A DNA stretch of 64,000 bases from NCBI RefSeq assembly GCF_000968015.1, contig NZ_LACH01000002.1, positions 110,055-174,054 on the forward strand, read 5' to 3'. Positions 16,395 through 27,034 of the stretch are shown one piece after another. Source of the DNA: Pseudomonas fluorescens. Lineage in GTDB: Bacteria > Pseudomonadota > Gammaproteobacteria > Pseudomonadales > Pseudomonadaceae. The notes under the pieces were generated by a model. That model searched no databases and was not told where the DNA came from. It worked only from the letters and a program-made list of their open reading frames with translations. How positions within the stretch are numbered: position 1 is the stretch's first letter; every line of letters starts with the position of its first letter. Made by a program: the position numbers and the translations under genes.

Positions 16395-19300
16395 TCAAAT
16401 GTTCTGGCGATCACCCTTAGGATCGAAGAACACCGAAGAAACGATTTCCGCTTCGATCACGCTGCCATCGGCCAGCGGTGCGAACACCCGCTCACCCATG
16501 CGCTTCAAGCCGCCCTTGACCACGCCCATGGCAAACGAATAGCCCAGGGAGTTGTGCAGGTAACTGGAAGTCACGTGACCGACCATGGTCATCGGGATGG
16601 TTTGCTTGGTGTTGAACACCAGTTGCGCCCCTTCCGGCAGCCATTTGGTCGGATCGATCGGCTTCAGGCCAACCAGCTGTTTACGCTGATCACGCACGCA
16701 GTCTTCACGGTTCATGCCACGCCAGCCGATCCACGAGAACGGTTTGGTGCGACCGACACACCAGCCCATGTTCAGGTCGTCCGGGGTCATTGAGCTGTCA
16801 GTGTCCTGACCGACGATGATGAAGCCCTTCTCGGCCCGCAGTACGTGCATGGTTTCCGTGCCGTACGGGGTCAGGTTGTACTTCTTGCCGGCCTCGACGA
16901 TTTTCTCGAGCACGCCCATGGCGTAGTCGGCTTGCACGTTGACTTCGTACGACAGTTCACCGGTAAACGAAATCCGGAACACCCGCGCCGGCACACCGCC
17001 GACCAGGCCTTCTTTCCAGGTCATGAACGGGAACGCTTCGTTGCTCAGGTCGATGTCGGTGACTTCGCTGAGCAGCTTGCGGCTGTTCGGCCCGGACAGG
17101 GTCATGGTTGCCCAGTGATCCGTCACGGACGTGAAGTACACCTTCAGCTCTGGCCATTCGGTCTGGGAGTAGATTTCCAGCCATTGCAGCACGCGTGCAG
17201 CGCCGCCGGTGGTGGTGGTCATCACGAAGTGGTTGTCGGCGAGGCAAGCGGTTACGCCGTCGTCGAAGACCATGCCGTCTTCTTTGCACATCAGGCCATA
17301 ACGCGCCTTGCCCACGTCGAGCTTGGTCCAGGCGTTGGTGTAGATGCGGTTGAGGAACTCACGCGCATCCGGGCCCTGGATGTCGATTTTGCCCAGGGTC
17401 GAAGCGTCCAGCAGGCCAACGCTGTCGCGCACGGCTTTGCATTCGCGCTTCACGGCGGTATGCAGGTCTTCACCGTTTTTCGGGAAGTACCACGGACGTT
17501 TCCACTGACCGACGTCCTCGAACTCGGCGCCGTTCTTCACGTGCCAGTGATGCAGCGCGGTGAAGCGCACAGGCTCGAAGATGTGCCCACAGTGACGGCC
17601 GGCCACGGCGCCGAAGGTGACCGGCGTGTAGTTCGGGCGGAACATGGTGGTGCCCATCTGCGGGATGGTCACGTTCAGCGAACGGGCGGCGATGGCCAGG
17701 CCGTTGACGTTGCCGAGCTTGCCCTGGTCAGTACCGAAGCCCAGTGCGGTGTAGCGTTTGACGTGCTCGACCGACTCGAAGCCTTCGCGGGTCGCCAGTT
17801 CGATGGCGGCGGCGGTGACATCGTTTTGCAGGTCGACGAATTGCTTCGGCGCACGTGCGGTGTTCTTTTCGTGTGGCACCTGGAACAGCGCCAGAGTGGA
17901 TTCTTCCAGACGGCTCAGGGCTTTCGGCAAGGTGCCTTCGACCACGCTGAAACCGGCTTCGCTGGCTGCGCGAGCGCCGCCTTCAAAACCATCGGCCAGG
18001 GAATCGCCGAGGCCATAGACGCCGTTGATGCCACCAACGCACACGCGTTTCTGCGGTGCTTCGCCCGGTACGAAACCGAGGATGTCTTCACGCCAGATCG
18101 GCTTGCCACCCAAGTGCGACGCCAGGTGAACCACCGGGCTGTAGCCGCCGGAGCTGGCAACCAGGTCGCATTCAAGCCACTCACCCGGGCTGGTCACGGT
18201 GTGCGCTTTGACATCGATCGCGGCAACGCGAGCGGCAGTCACGTGCTTGCTGCCACGTGCCTCGATCACGGCGCTGCCGGTCAGGATGCGGATGCCTTTG
18301 GCGCGCGCTTCTTCAACCAGCGCACCGCGCGGATTGCTGCGGGCATCGGCGATGGCGACGACCTGCAGGCTGGCGTCGAGCCAGTCCAGGGCAACGCGGT
18401 AGGCGTGATCGTTGTTGGTCGACAGCACCAGTTTTTTGCCCGGTGCCACGCCGTAACGACGCACGTAAGTCGACACAGCGCCGGCGAGCATGTTGCCCGG
18501 CACGTCGTTGTTGCCGTAAACCAGCGGACGCTCGTGAGCGCCGGTCGCCAGCACTACACGCTTGGCGCGAACGCGGTGGATGCGCTGACGGACCTGGCCA
18601 ATCGGGGCGCGGTCGCCGAGGTGATCGGTCAGGCGCTCATGAATGGTCAGGAAGTTATGGTCGTGGTAGCCGTTGACCGTGGCGCGCGGCAACAGCAGCA
18701 CGTCCGGGGTGTCCTTGAGTTCGGCGATGACGCTGGCGACCCATTCAGCGGCCGGTTTGCCGTCGAGGCTTTCGCGGGAATCGAGCAGGCTGCCGCCGAA
18801 TTCTTCCTGTTCATCGGCGAGAATCACACGCGCACCGCTGCGGGCAGCCGCCAGTGCAGCGGCCAGGCCAGCAGGGCCACCGCCGACGATCAGCACGTCG
18901 CAGTGCTGGTTCATGTAGTCGTAGGTGTCCGGATCGTTCTCGGTCGGCGAGCGGCCAAGACCGGCAGCCTTACGAATGTATTTCTCGTAAGTCATCCAGA
19001 ACGATTGCGGGTACATGAAGGTTTTGTAGTAGAAGCCCGGTGGCATCAGCTTGCCGCCGACCTTGCCGAGAATCCCCATCATGTCGTTGTTCACGCTCGG
19101 CCAGCCGTTGGTGCTGGTGGCGACCAGACCTTGATACAGCGCTTGTTGCGTGGCGCGTACGTTCGGGATCTGCGTGGCTTCGGTCGCGCCGATTTGCAGC
19201 ACGGCGTTTGGCTCTTCGGCACCGGCGGCAAAGATGCCGCGCGGACGGGAATACTTGAAGCTGCGACCGATGATGTCGACACCGTTGGCCAGCAAGGCCG

Positions 19301-19412
19301 CGGCCAGCGAATCGCCCTCAAAGCCTTTGTAGGTCTGGCCGTTGAAGGTGAAGCTCAGCACTTTGTTGCGGTCGATGCGTCCGCCGTTGGACAGGCGATT
19401 GATCTGGCTCAT
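16395..19412 (-). CDS. soxA: Sarcosine oxidase alpha subunit
   Basis: A 1005-aa subunit. The N-terminal [2Fe-2S]-ferredoxin-like fold (FTFNGQTYKGFEGDSLAAAL) lacks the cluster cysteines. The NAD-binding motif DVLIVGGGPAGLAAALAAA is at about 173-191. The C-terminal aminomethyltransferase-like half (about 615-1005) binds tetrahydrofolate. With SoxB it oxidises sarcosine to glycine, passing the methyl carbon to THF as 5,10-methylene-THF and producing hydrogen peroxide. The start overlaps the soxD stop (ATGA). Length is normal for the family. Confidence 0.97.
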   Translation of the reverse strand: MSQINRLSNGGRIDRNKVLSFTFNGQTYKGFEGDSLAAALLANGVDIIGRSFKYSRPRGIFAAGAEEPNAVLQIGATEATQIPNVRATQQALYQGLVATSTNGWPSVNNDMMGILGKVGGKLMPPGFYYKTFMYPQSFWMTYEKYIRKAAGLGRSPTENDPDTYDYMNQHCDVLIVGGGPAGLAAALAAARSGARVILADEQEEFGGSLLDSRESLDGKPAAEWVASVIAELKDTPDVLLLPRATVNGYHDHNFLTIHERLTDHLGDRAPIGQVRQRIHRVRAKRVVLATGAHERPLVYGNNDVPGNMLAGAVSTYVRRYGVAPGKKLVLSTNNDHAYRVALDWLDASLQVVAIADARSNPRGALVEEARAKGIRILTGSAVIEARGSKHVTAARVAAIDVKAHTVTSPGEWLECDLVASSGGYSPVVHLASHLGGKPIWREDILGFVPGEAPQKRVCVGGINGVYGLGDSLADGFEGGARAASEAGFSVVEGTLPKALSRLEESTLALFQVPHEKNTARAPKQFVDLQNDVTAAAIELATREGFESVEHVKRYTALGFGTDQGKLGNVNGLAIAARSLNVTIPQMGTTMFRPNYTPVTFGAVAGRHCGHIFEPVRFTALHHWHVKNGAEFEDVGQWKRPWYFPKNGEDLHTAVKRECKAVRDSVGLLDASTLGKIDIQGPDAREFLNRIYTNAWTKLDVGKARYGLMCKEDGMVFDDGVTACLADNHFVMTTTTGGAARVLQWLEIYSQTEWPELKVYFTSVTDHWATMTLSGPNSRKLLSEVTDIDLSNEAFPFMTWKEGLVGGVPARVFRISFTGELSYEVNVQADYAMGVLEKIVEAGKKYNLTPYGTETMHVLRAEKGFIIVGQDTDSSMTPDDLNMGWCVGRTKPFSWIGWRGMNREDCVRDQRKQLVGLKPIDPTKWLPEGAQLVFNTKQTIPMTMVGHVTSSYLHNSLGYSFAMGVVKGGLKRMGERVFAPLADGSVIEAEIVSSVFFDPKGDRQNI

Positions 19413-19738
19413 ACCTTCTCTCCCAGAGCCGTGGCGGCCGCTTTCGGGCTATCGGTCTTGTCGGTGAATTGTGGCTTGGCGCCGATCTTGTAGGTTTCGA
19501 GAATCTCGTAGGTCACGGTGTCACGGGTGGCGTTGAAATACTGACGGCAACCGGCGACGTGATCCCACAACTCGTGGTGCAGACCGCGAGGGTTATCGCG
19601 GAAGAACATGTAGTCGCCCCACTCCTCGTCGGTGCAGCTGTTCGGATCCAGTGGACGCGGGATGTGCGCCTGGCCGGATGCGTGGAATTCCTCTTCGGAG
19701 CGCAGTTCGCCGCAGTGAGGACAGAAGATATGCAACAT
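19409..19738 (-). CDS. soxD: Sarcosine oxidase delta subunit
   Basis: A 109-aa zinc-binding subunit. The N-terminal HIFCPHCGELRSEEEF supplies Cys6, His8 and Cys9 as likely metal ligands, followed by WGDYMFFRDNPRG and HVAGCRQYFNATRDT, all typical of SoxD. The ATG follows CAGGAG. It overlaps soxA by four bases and lies 14 bp after soxB. Confidence 0.96.
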   Translation of the reverse strand: MLHIFCPHCGELRSEEEFHASGQAHIPRPLDPNSCTDEEWGDYMFFRDNPRGLHHELWDHVAGCRQYFNATRDTVTYEILETYKIGAKPQFTDKTDSPKAAATALGEKV

Positions 19739-19752
19739 GGGGATTTCTCCTG

Positions 19753-21003
19753 TTAGTGGGCAACCGCAGCAGCGCCGTGTTCGTCGATCAACGCACCGTT
19801 GTGGAAACGGTCGATGGAGAAAGGTGCAGCCAATGGGTGCATTTCACCCTTGGCCAGACTCGCGGCAAACACGTTGCCCGAGCCAGGTGTTGCCTTGAAG
19901 CCACCGGTGCCCCAACCGCAGTTGAAGAACATGTTCGGGACCGGGGTTTTCGAAATGATCGGGCACGCATCCGGCGTGGTGTCGACGATGCCGCCCCACT
20001 GACGGTTCATGCGTACGCGGGACAACACCGGGAACATCTCGACGATGGCCTGAATGGTGTGCTCGATCACCGGGTACGAACCACGCTGGCCGTAGCCGTT
20101 GTAGCCGTCGATACCGGCGCCGATTACCAGGTCGCCCTTGTCGGACTGGCTGATGTAACCGTGTACGGCGTTGGACATGATCACGCTGTCGATAATCGGC
20201 TTGATCGGCTCGGACACCAGCGCTTGCAGCGGGTGGGATTCGATCGGCAGACGGAAACCGGCGAGTTTGGCCATGTGCCCCGAGTTACCGGCGGTCACTA
20301 CACCGACGCGTTTGGCGCCGATGAAGCCCTTGTTGGTTTCAACACCGATGCACACACCGTTTTCCTTGCGGAAACCGATCACTTCGGTCTGTTGAATCAG
20401 GTCCACACCCAGTGCGTCGGCAGCACGGGCAAAGCCCCACGCCACGGCATCGTGACGGGCCACGCCGCCGCGACGCTGGACGGTTGCGCCCATCACCGGG
20501 TAGCGAGTGTTCTTGGAGCAGTCGAGGTACGGAATCTCGTCAGCCACTTGTTTGGCATCGAGCAGTTCACCGTCGACGCCGTTGAGGCGGTTGGCGCTGA
20601 CCCGACGCTCGGAATCACGGATGTCCTGCAGGGTGTGGCACAGGTTGTAGACGCCACGCTGGGAGAACATCACGTTGTAGTTCAGGTCCTGAGACAGGCC
20701 TTCCCACAATTTCATCGCGTGTTCGTACAGGTGCGCCGACTCGTCCCACAGATAGTTGGAGCGAACGATGGTGGTGTTGCGCGCGGTGTTACCGCCGCCC
20801 AGCCAGCCTTTCTCGACCACGGCCACGTTGGTGATGCCGTGCTCTTTGGCCAGGTAGTAGGCGGTCGCCAGACCATGCCCGCCACCGCCGACGATGACCA
20901 CGTCATAGACCTTTTTAGGGGTCGGCGTGCGCCACATTTTCTGCCAGTTTTCGTGATGGCTGAGGGAGTGTTTGAAGAGGCCGAAGCCCGAGTACCGTTG
21001 CAT
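19753..21003 (-). CDS. soxB: Sarcosine oxidase beta subunit
   Basis: A 416-aa FAD/FMN-binding catalytic subunit with the N-terminal dinucleotide motif [19 protein letters not shown]. The central [17 protein letters not shown] and C-terminal [15 protein letters not shown] motifs are conserved in the family. The second of two nearby ATGs is chosen because GGAG lies 9 bp upstream; the alternative adds two residues. First sox gene, 23 bp downstream of glyA. Confidence 0.97.
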   Translation of the reverse strand: MQRYSGFGLFKHSLSHHENWQKMWRTPTPKKVYDVVIVGGGGHGLATAYYLAKEHGITNVAVVEKGWLGGGNTARNTTIVRSNYLWDESAHLYEHAMKLWEGLSQDLNYNVMFSQRGVYNLCHTLQDIRDSERRVSANRLNGVDGELLDAKQVADEIPYLDCSKNTRYPVMGATVQRRGGVARHDAVAWGFARAADALGVDLIQQTEVIGFRKENGVCIGVETNKGFIGAKRVGVVTAGNSGHMAKLAGFRLPIESHPLQALVSEPIKPIIDSVIMSNAVHGYISQSDKGDLVIGAGIDGYNGYGQRGSYPVIEHTIQAIVEMFPVLSRVRMNRQWGGIVDTTPDACPIISKTPVPNMFFNCGWGTGGFKATPGSGNVFAASLAKGEMHPLAAPFSIDRFHNGALIDEHGAAAVAH

Positions 21004-21026
21004 AGTCATTTACTCCAAAACCGCGC

Positions 21027-22280
<1,254 letters not shown>

Positions 22281-22323
22281 CGCGTCTCTCCCAGCGGCAT
22301 CTATGCGCCATTCGTCTCGGTAA

Positions 22324-22346
22324 GGCACTGGTGTTTCGACAGTGCC
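22324..22346. promoter_or_regulatory. Dyad upstream of glyA
   Basis: A perfect 7-bp inverted repeat, GGCACTG-N9-CAGTGCC, 44-66 bp before the glyA start. It could be an operator or a leader hairpin. GbdR and another AraC-type regulator control this operon in P. aeruginosa, but AraC sites are usually direct repeats, so the owner is unknown. Confidence 0.4.
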
Positions 22347-22468
22347 CTTTGATAGCGATGGTATGACCGGCGCAGACAGGCCAAATGCCTACGGACGCCA
22401 CGCAAAGGTGCGTTTACGACATGGCGGGGAATGGCATGCCGAACACGATCTCCAAACCAGCAGGGATC

Positions 22469-22564
22469 CCCTGTGGGAGCGAGCTTGCTCGCGATAGCGG
22501 TGGGTCAGGCAACATCAATGCTGACGGTGACGGCCTCATCGCGAGCAAGCTCGCTCCCACAGGG
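22469..22564. repeat. REP doublet
   Basis: Inverted arms (CTGTGGGAGCGAGCTTGCTC and complement) around an ACATCAATGCTGACG centre, between glyA and the TraX-like gene. Confidence 0.9.
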
Positions 22565-22565
22565 G

Positions 22566-23285
22566 TTAGGCGATTGCCTGTCGTACTGCGAGTAACAGCA
22601 GAAAATGCAACGGATAGAGCGCGTACGCCCAGCGACGCATCGGCGGTGGAGGTTCGAGCCGGCCGGCATGGCGCAGCAAAAGCAGGCCGGCCAGTGGCGC
22701 GATCAGACAAGCGGCGATGCCGAGGATGGCTTCACTGTTGTGAAACCGCGCGGAGGAATACAGGACTTGCCACTGATTGGCTGCCAGACAGACCAATCCC
22801 GGCAACAGGCTGAAATACCAGGGCCGCCCGAGCACCAGCAACATCGCCAGCGGCAACAGCACGCCGAAGAAGCCGAACATCAATCGCTCCGGGAACAGCG
22901 CCGCCATCAGCAAGGCGCCTGCCGCCAACAGTCGCGTTTGCAGAGTTCGATCCCGCCAGCCACGGGCCACCAGCAATCCCAACGCCAACGTGGGCAGCAC
23001 GTTCAAGGTGTCGGGATCTGGAATGTACATCCGGTAGGGAATTTCGCTGATGGCGCTAAACAGCAGCAACCAGCCCAGATAACGCCACTGGCCGTCCGTC
23101 GTCACCGTGCGGGCCCGTGCCAGGTTTGCGGCCATCGCCAGACAGAACCACGGGAACGCCAACCGCCCCGGCACATACAGCAGATCGACGGAGTAACCAA
23201 CATATCGCAGGTGATCGAGCACCATGCTCAACAGCGCCAGCCACTTGAGCAGATCCAGTGCCCCATCCCTTTGCGTCATGTGCAT
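22566..23285 (-). CDS. TraX family protein
   Basis: A 239-aa multi-pass membrane protein beginning MHMTQRDGALDLLKWLALLS. It shows the TraX pattern LLSMVLDHLRYV followed by about eight hydrophobic segments and a C-terminal YALYPLHFLLLL. TraX acetylates F-pilin in plasmids; chromosomal relatives are probably membrane acyltransferases of unknown target. The start is chosen at the conserved N-terminus; the longer upstream reading is arginine-rich and unlike the family. It is flanked by glyA and ltaE. Confidence 0.85.
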   Translation of the reverse strand: MHMTQRDGALDLLKWLALLSMVLDHLRYVGYSVDLLYVPGRLAFPWFCLAMAANLARARTVTTDGQWRYLGWLLLFSAISEIPYRMYIPDPDTLNVLPTLALGLLVARGWRDRTLQTRLLAAGALLMAALFPERLMFGFFGVLLPLAMLLVLGRPWYFSLLPGLVCLAANQWQVLYSSARFHNSEAILGIAACLIAPLAGLLLLRHAGRLEPPPPMRRWAYALYPLHFLLLLAVRQAIA

Positions 23286-23416
23286 AATTGCCCGGCGTCT
23301 TTGTATTTTTCTGACAGCATCATCGCGTGTGCTCCCCGGACGATCTTCGGTAAAGTGCGCACCATCATTGACCACGAGGCTCTTCACCATAAGAGCCTCG
23401 ACCACGGAAGCCGGCC

Positions 23417-24457
23417 ATGACCGATAAGAGCCAACAATTCGCCAGCGACAACTATTCCGGTATCTGCCCTGAAGCCTGGGCTGCCATGGAACAGGCCAAC
23501 CACGGCCACCAACGCGCCTATGGCGACGACGAATGGACCGCACGCGCGTCCGACGATTTCCGCAAACTGTTCGAAACCGACTGCGAAGTGTTCTTCGCCT
23601 TCAACGGCACCGCGGCCAACTCCCTGGCCCTGTCGTCGCTGTGCCAGAGTTACCACAGCGTGATCTGCTCGGAAACCGCCCACGTCGAAACCGACGAGTG
23701 CGGTGCACCGGAATTCTTTTCCAACGGTTCCAAGCTGCTCATCGCCCGCACTGAAAACGGCAAGCTGACCCCGGAATCGATCCGCGAAATCGCGCTCAAG
23801 CGCCAGGACATCCACTACCCGAAACCGCGCGTAGTCACCCTGACCCAGGCCACCGAAGTCGGCAGCGTCTACACCCCGGAAGAAATCCGCGCCATCAGCG
23901 CCACCTGCAAAGAGCTGGGCCTGAACCTGCACATGGACGGCGCGCGCTTCTCCAATGCTTGCGCATTTCTTGGCTGCTCGCCAGCGGACCTGACCTGGAA
24001 GGCTGGGGTCGATGTCTTGTGCTTCGGCGGCACGAAAAACGGCATGGCGGTGGGGGAAGCGATTCTGTTCTTCAACCACAAACTGGCCGAAGACTTCGAC
24101 TACCGCTGCAAACAGGCCGGGCAACTGGCCTCGAAAATGCGTTTCCTGTCGGCGCCGTGGGTCGGGATTCTGGAAAACGATGCCTGGCTCAAATACGCCC
24201 GCCACGCCAACCACTGCGCGCAGCTGTTGGCTGAACTGGTCAGCGACATTCCAGGCGTGGAATTGATGTTCCCGGTGCAGGCCAACGGCGTGTTCCTGCA
24301 ACTGTCGGAACCGGCGATCGCAGCACTGACGGCCAAGGGCTGGCGCTTCTACACCTTCATCGGTAACGGCGGCGCACGCTTCATGTGCTCGTGGGACACC
24401 GAAGAAGAACGCGTGCGGGAGCTGGCGGCGGATATTCGCGAGGTCATGTCCCGCTAA
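23417..24457 (+). CDS. ltaE: Low-specificity L-threonine aldolase
   Basis: A 346-aa PLP enzyme cleaving L-threonine or L-allo-threonine to glycine and acetaldehyde. The PLP lysine is Lys207 in LCFGGTKNGMAVGEA; other family motifs are FFAFNGTAANSLAL, AHVETDECGAPEFF and LHMDGARFSNACA. It lies next to glyA-sox, as in P. aeruginosa, linking it to the glycine pool. It is divergent from the TraX-like gene. Confidence 0.93.
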   Translation: MTDKSQQFASDNYSGICPEAWAAMEQANHGHQRAYGDDEWTARASDDFRKLFETDCEVFFAFNGTAANSLALSSLCQSYHSVICSETAHVETDECGAPEFFSNGSKLLIARTENGKLTPESIREIALKRQDIHYPKPRVVTLTQATEVGSVYTPEEIRAISATCKELGLNLHMDGARFSNACAFLGCSPADLTWKAGVDVLCFGGTKNGMAVGEAILFFNHKLAEDFDYRCKQAGQLASKMRFLSAPWVGILENDAWLKYARHANHCAQLLAELVSDIPGVELMFPVQANGVFLQLSEPAIAALTAKGWRFYTFIGNGGARFMCSWDTEEERVRELAADIREVMSR

Positions 24458-24473
24458 GCAGCAACCCGATCCC

Positions 24474-24597
24474 CTGTGGTGAGGGGATTTATCCCCGTTG
24501 GGCCGCGAAGCGGCCCTAGCGCCCTTTCAGACAGACTAAGTTGTCTGGATTTACGACTGCTTCGCAGCCGAACGGGGATGAATCCCCTCGCCACAAG
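24474..24597. repeat. Inverted repeat of the GTGGTGAGGGGATTTATCCCC family
   Basis: The left arm (CCTGTGGTGAGGGGATTTAT) pairs with the right arm (ATGAATCCCCTCGCCACAAGG), with internal CCGCGAAGCGG hairpins. Related copies are at 47571-47666 and 54223-54389. This is a dispersed palindrome family distinct from the main REP. Confidence 0.85.
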
Positions 24598-24688
24598 GTT
24601 CACATCCGCCCCACCCTCCTGCGTTTGCTCCATCGTCTACATTGTTTGTCGAGCCTCCGCTCAGACAACAATTATCAGGAGCGCACGC

Positions 24689-25513
24689 ATGTCCTTACAA
24701 GGCAAAACCCTGTTCATTACCGGCGCGAGTCGCGGGATTGGTCGTGAGATCGCGCTGCGCGCCGCGCGGGATGGGGCCAATATTGTGATTGCCGCTAAAA
24801 GCGCCGAGCCGCACCCCAAGTTGCCGGGCACGATTTTCAGTGTGGCCAAGGAAGTCGAAGCCGCGGGCGGCAAGGCGTTGGCCTTACAGGTGGATGTGCG
24901 TGATGAAGTCGCGGTGCGTGAGGCATTGGCCCAGGCCAACGAGCATTTCGGCGGCATTGATGCGCTGATCAACAATGCCGGCGCGATCAAGCTGACCGGG
25001 GTTCAACACATCGAACTGAAGCGCTTCGACCTGATGCACCAGATCAACACCCGCGCCGTACTCCTGTGCAGCCAGGCCGCCCTGCCCTATCTGAAGAAAA
25101 GCGCCGGGCATATCCTCAACCTGTCGCCGCCGCTGAATCTGGCGAGTAAATGGTTTGCCCAGTACAGCCCCTACACGGTGACCAAATACGGCATGAGCAT
25201 GCTGACCTTGGGCATGAGCGAGGAGTTCAAGAACTACGGTATCAGCGTCAACTCCCTGTGGCCGCAGACGATGATCGCCACCGCCGCCATCGAGTTTCAG
25301 CTGGGGTCACGCGAGTCGTTCAAGCATGCGCGCACGCCCGCGATCATGGCCGATGCCGCCCATGTGATTCTGAGCAGCAGCGGTCGCAGCACTACCGGGC
25401 GATTGCTGATTGATGAGGAGATTCTGGGGGAGCACGGCGTAACCGAATTCGATCATTACCGCTTCGAACCCGGCACCGATGACAAGCTGATGCCAGATTT
25501 GTTTGTCGATTGA
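24689..25513 (+). CDS. SDR family NAD(P)-dependent oxidoreductase
   Basis: A 274-aa short-chain dehydrogenase. The cofactor motif TGASRGIG is at 12-19, NNAG occurs in ALINNAGAIKLT, and the catalytic YxxxK is in SPYTVTKYGM. The catalytic serine position is occupied in LNLSPPLNLA. The AAKSAEPHPKLPGTI segment and a long C-terminus resemble HSDL2-like SDRs. ATG 24689 follows CAGGAGCGC. Substrate unknown. Confidence 0.9.
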   Translation: MSLQGKTLFITGASRGIGREIALRAARDGANIVIAAKSAEPHPKLPGTIFSVAKEVEAAGGKALALQVDVRDEVAVREALAQANEHFGGIDALINNAGAIKLTGVQHIELKRFDLMHQINTRAVLLCSQAALPYLKKSAGHILNLSPPLNLASKWFAQYSPYTVTKYGMSMLTLGMSEEFKNYGISVNSLWPQTMIATAAIEFQLGSRESFKHARTPAIMADAAHVILSSSGRSTTGRLLIDEEILGEHGVTEFDHYRFEPGTDDKLMPDLFVD

Positions 25514-25525
25514 AATATCCACAAC

Positions 25526-25632
25526 CCTTGTAGGAGCTGTCGAGTGGAACGAGGCTGCGATCTTTTGATTTTGCTTGTTTAAAACAAGATCAAAAGATCG
25601 CAGCCTCGTTCCACTCGACAGCTCCTACAGGG
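25526..25632. repeat. Long inverted repeat between the SDR gene and gbcB
   Basis: Arms of about 45 bp (TTGTAGGAGCTGTCGAGTGG ... and complement) surround a TTTAAAAC-type centre. It may serve as a terminator-like barrier between the two convergent genes. Confidence 0.88.
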
Positions 25633-25653
25633 TTACGGGTTATTGCGAAATCA

Positions 25654-26754
25654 TCAGAACTCGATGCGCACATCACCCTTCGGCACGCTGCAGCACGAAA
25701 GAATGAACCCTTCCGCTTCATCTTCCTCGGTGATCCCGCCGTTGTGGTCCATTTCGACCTCGCCACCCAGCTTCATCACCTTGCACGTCCCGCAGATCCC
25801 CATCCCGCAGGCTTTCGGAATCAGCAGGCCAAGCTTGGCCGCCGCCGCATGTACGGTTTCACCCGGTGCAACACGAATGCTCTTGCCGGACGCAGTGAAT
25901 TCCACCTGGTGCAGATCCGCCGCGTCGACTTCCGGTGCATCCGCCGCTTGTTCGGCTTGTTCCACCGCATCGGCACGGGCTTCCGGTGGTGTAGCACCGA
26001 ACGATTCCTCGTGATAACGCGACATGTCGAAGCCGACCGCTTCCAGCATGCGCTTGACCGCGTTCATGTACGGCGTCGGGCCGCAGCAGAACACTTCGCG
26101 CTCCATGAAGTCCGGCGCCATCAGTTCGAGCATCTTGTGGTTCAGGTAACCGCGATAACCGGCCCACGGCTCGCCCAGACCATGCTTCTCGCAGATCAGG
26201 TGCAGGCTGAAGTTATCGATCCGCGACGCCATGTGCTCCAGCTCGCGGTGATAAATGATGTCTTTGGGCGAACGGGCGCTATGGATAAACACCATGTCGA
26301 CGTTGCCGTTGGTGTCGTAGAACCAGCGAGCCATCGACATGACCGGCGTGATACCGACACCGCCGCTGAGGTACAGCACCTTCGGCGCGGTGAAGTCCAT
26401 GGCGTTGAACAGCCCGACCGGGCCGTGCACCGCCAGCTCCTGGCCTTCGTGCAGGGTGTCGTGCAGCCAGTTGGAGACTTTGCCGCCCGGCACGCGCTTG
26501 ATGGTCACCGAAAAGCTGTACGGCACCGATGGCGAGCTGGAAATGGTGTAGGAGCGCATGATCGGCACGCCTTCGATTTCCAGCTCCAGGGTGACAAACT
26601 GCCCGGGTTTAAAGAAGAACAGGATTGGCTGGTCAGCCATAAAGCAGAAGGTGCGCACATCCCAGGTTTCCTGGATGACTTTGACGCAACGGACGATGTG
26701 TCGACCATTGGCCCAGGTCTGGGTGGTTACCGGATTCAGGAAGCTGTTGGACAT
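25654..26754 (-). CDS. gbcB: Glycine betaine demethylase reductase subunit GbcB
   Basis: A 366-aa ferredoxin-reductase. A FAD-binding domain (about 15-115, MRSYTISSSP) and a NAD domain (about 120-250, YLSGGVGITPVMSM, FCCGPTPYMNAV) precede a C-terminal plant-type [2Fe-2S] domain (CGMGICGTCKVM plus a distal Cys in LSCCSVP). It feeds electrons from NAD(P)H to GbcA. The start at MSNSFLNP is preferred because GGAGAACAGC precedes it. It is divergent from gbcA across a 280-bp shared promoter region. Confidence 0.95.
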   Translation of the reverse strand: MSNSFLNPVTTQTWANGRHIVRCVKVIQETWDVRTFCFMADQPILFFFKPGQFVTLELEIEGVPIMRSYTISSSPSVPYSFSVTIKRVPGGKVSNWLHDTLHEGQELAVHGPVGLFNAMDFTAPKVLYLSGGVGITPVMSMARWFYDTNGNVDMVFIHSARSPKDIIYHRELEHMASRIDNFSLHLICEKHGLGEPWAGYRGYLNHKMLELMAPDFMEREVFCCGPTPYMNAVKRMLEAVGFDMSRYHEESFGATPPEARADAVEQAEQAADAPEVDAADLHQVEFTASGKSIRVAPGETVHAAAAKLGLLIPKACGMGICGTCKVMKLGGEVEMDHNGGITEEDEAEGFILSCCSVPKGDVRIEF

Positions 26755-26828
26755 GCTGTTCTCCACCGCCGATGGTCGGCCTTATGTTGACGATTCTGCG
26801 TAACGTGCGAACCACCCATTTACCTATC

Positions 26829-26854
26829 TGCGACATTCACATACTTATCGCGAC
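26829..26854. promoter_or_regulatory. Candidate GbdR operator in the gbcB-gbcA intergenic region
   Basis: Two GCGAC cores (26830-26834 and 26850-26854) lie 20 bp apart in the same orientation. Read on the minus strand the core is GTCGC, which also occurs in the cdhR-caiX and cbcX promoter repeats. GbdR is known to activate gbcA and gbcB in P. aeruginosa. The match is short and the call tentative. Confidence 0.3.
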
Positions 26855-27034
26855 CAGCCTGCATCTACCGGGGGTTGCGCGTCGGGAACAGATTGGGCCA
26901 TGTCGCCCATGGATAAGGTTCTGCCCAGCGCCGGCCCCACACTCGCCCCATACCAAGACACAACCTATACACCCTTGCGTAGCAAACCTGATTAGCCACT
27001 TTCGCCGGCCACACAGAATGGCCTTGAGGATTAA

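Noticed and set aside
16845-19493. An 882-codon open frame antisense to soxA
   Set aside because: soxA is unmistakable on the other strand; the frame is a GC-codon shadow with no domain.
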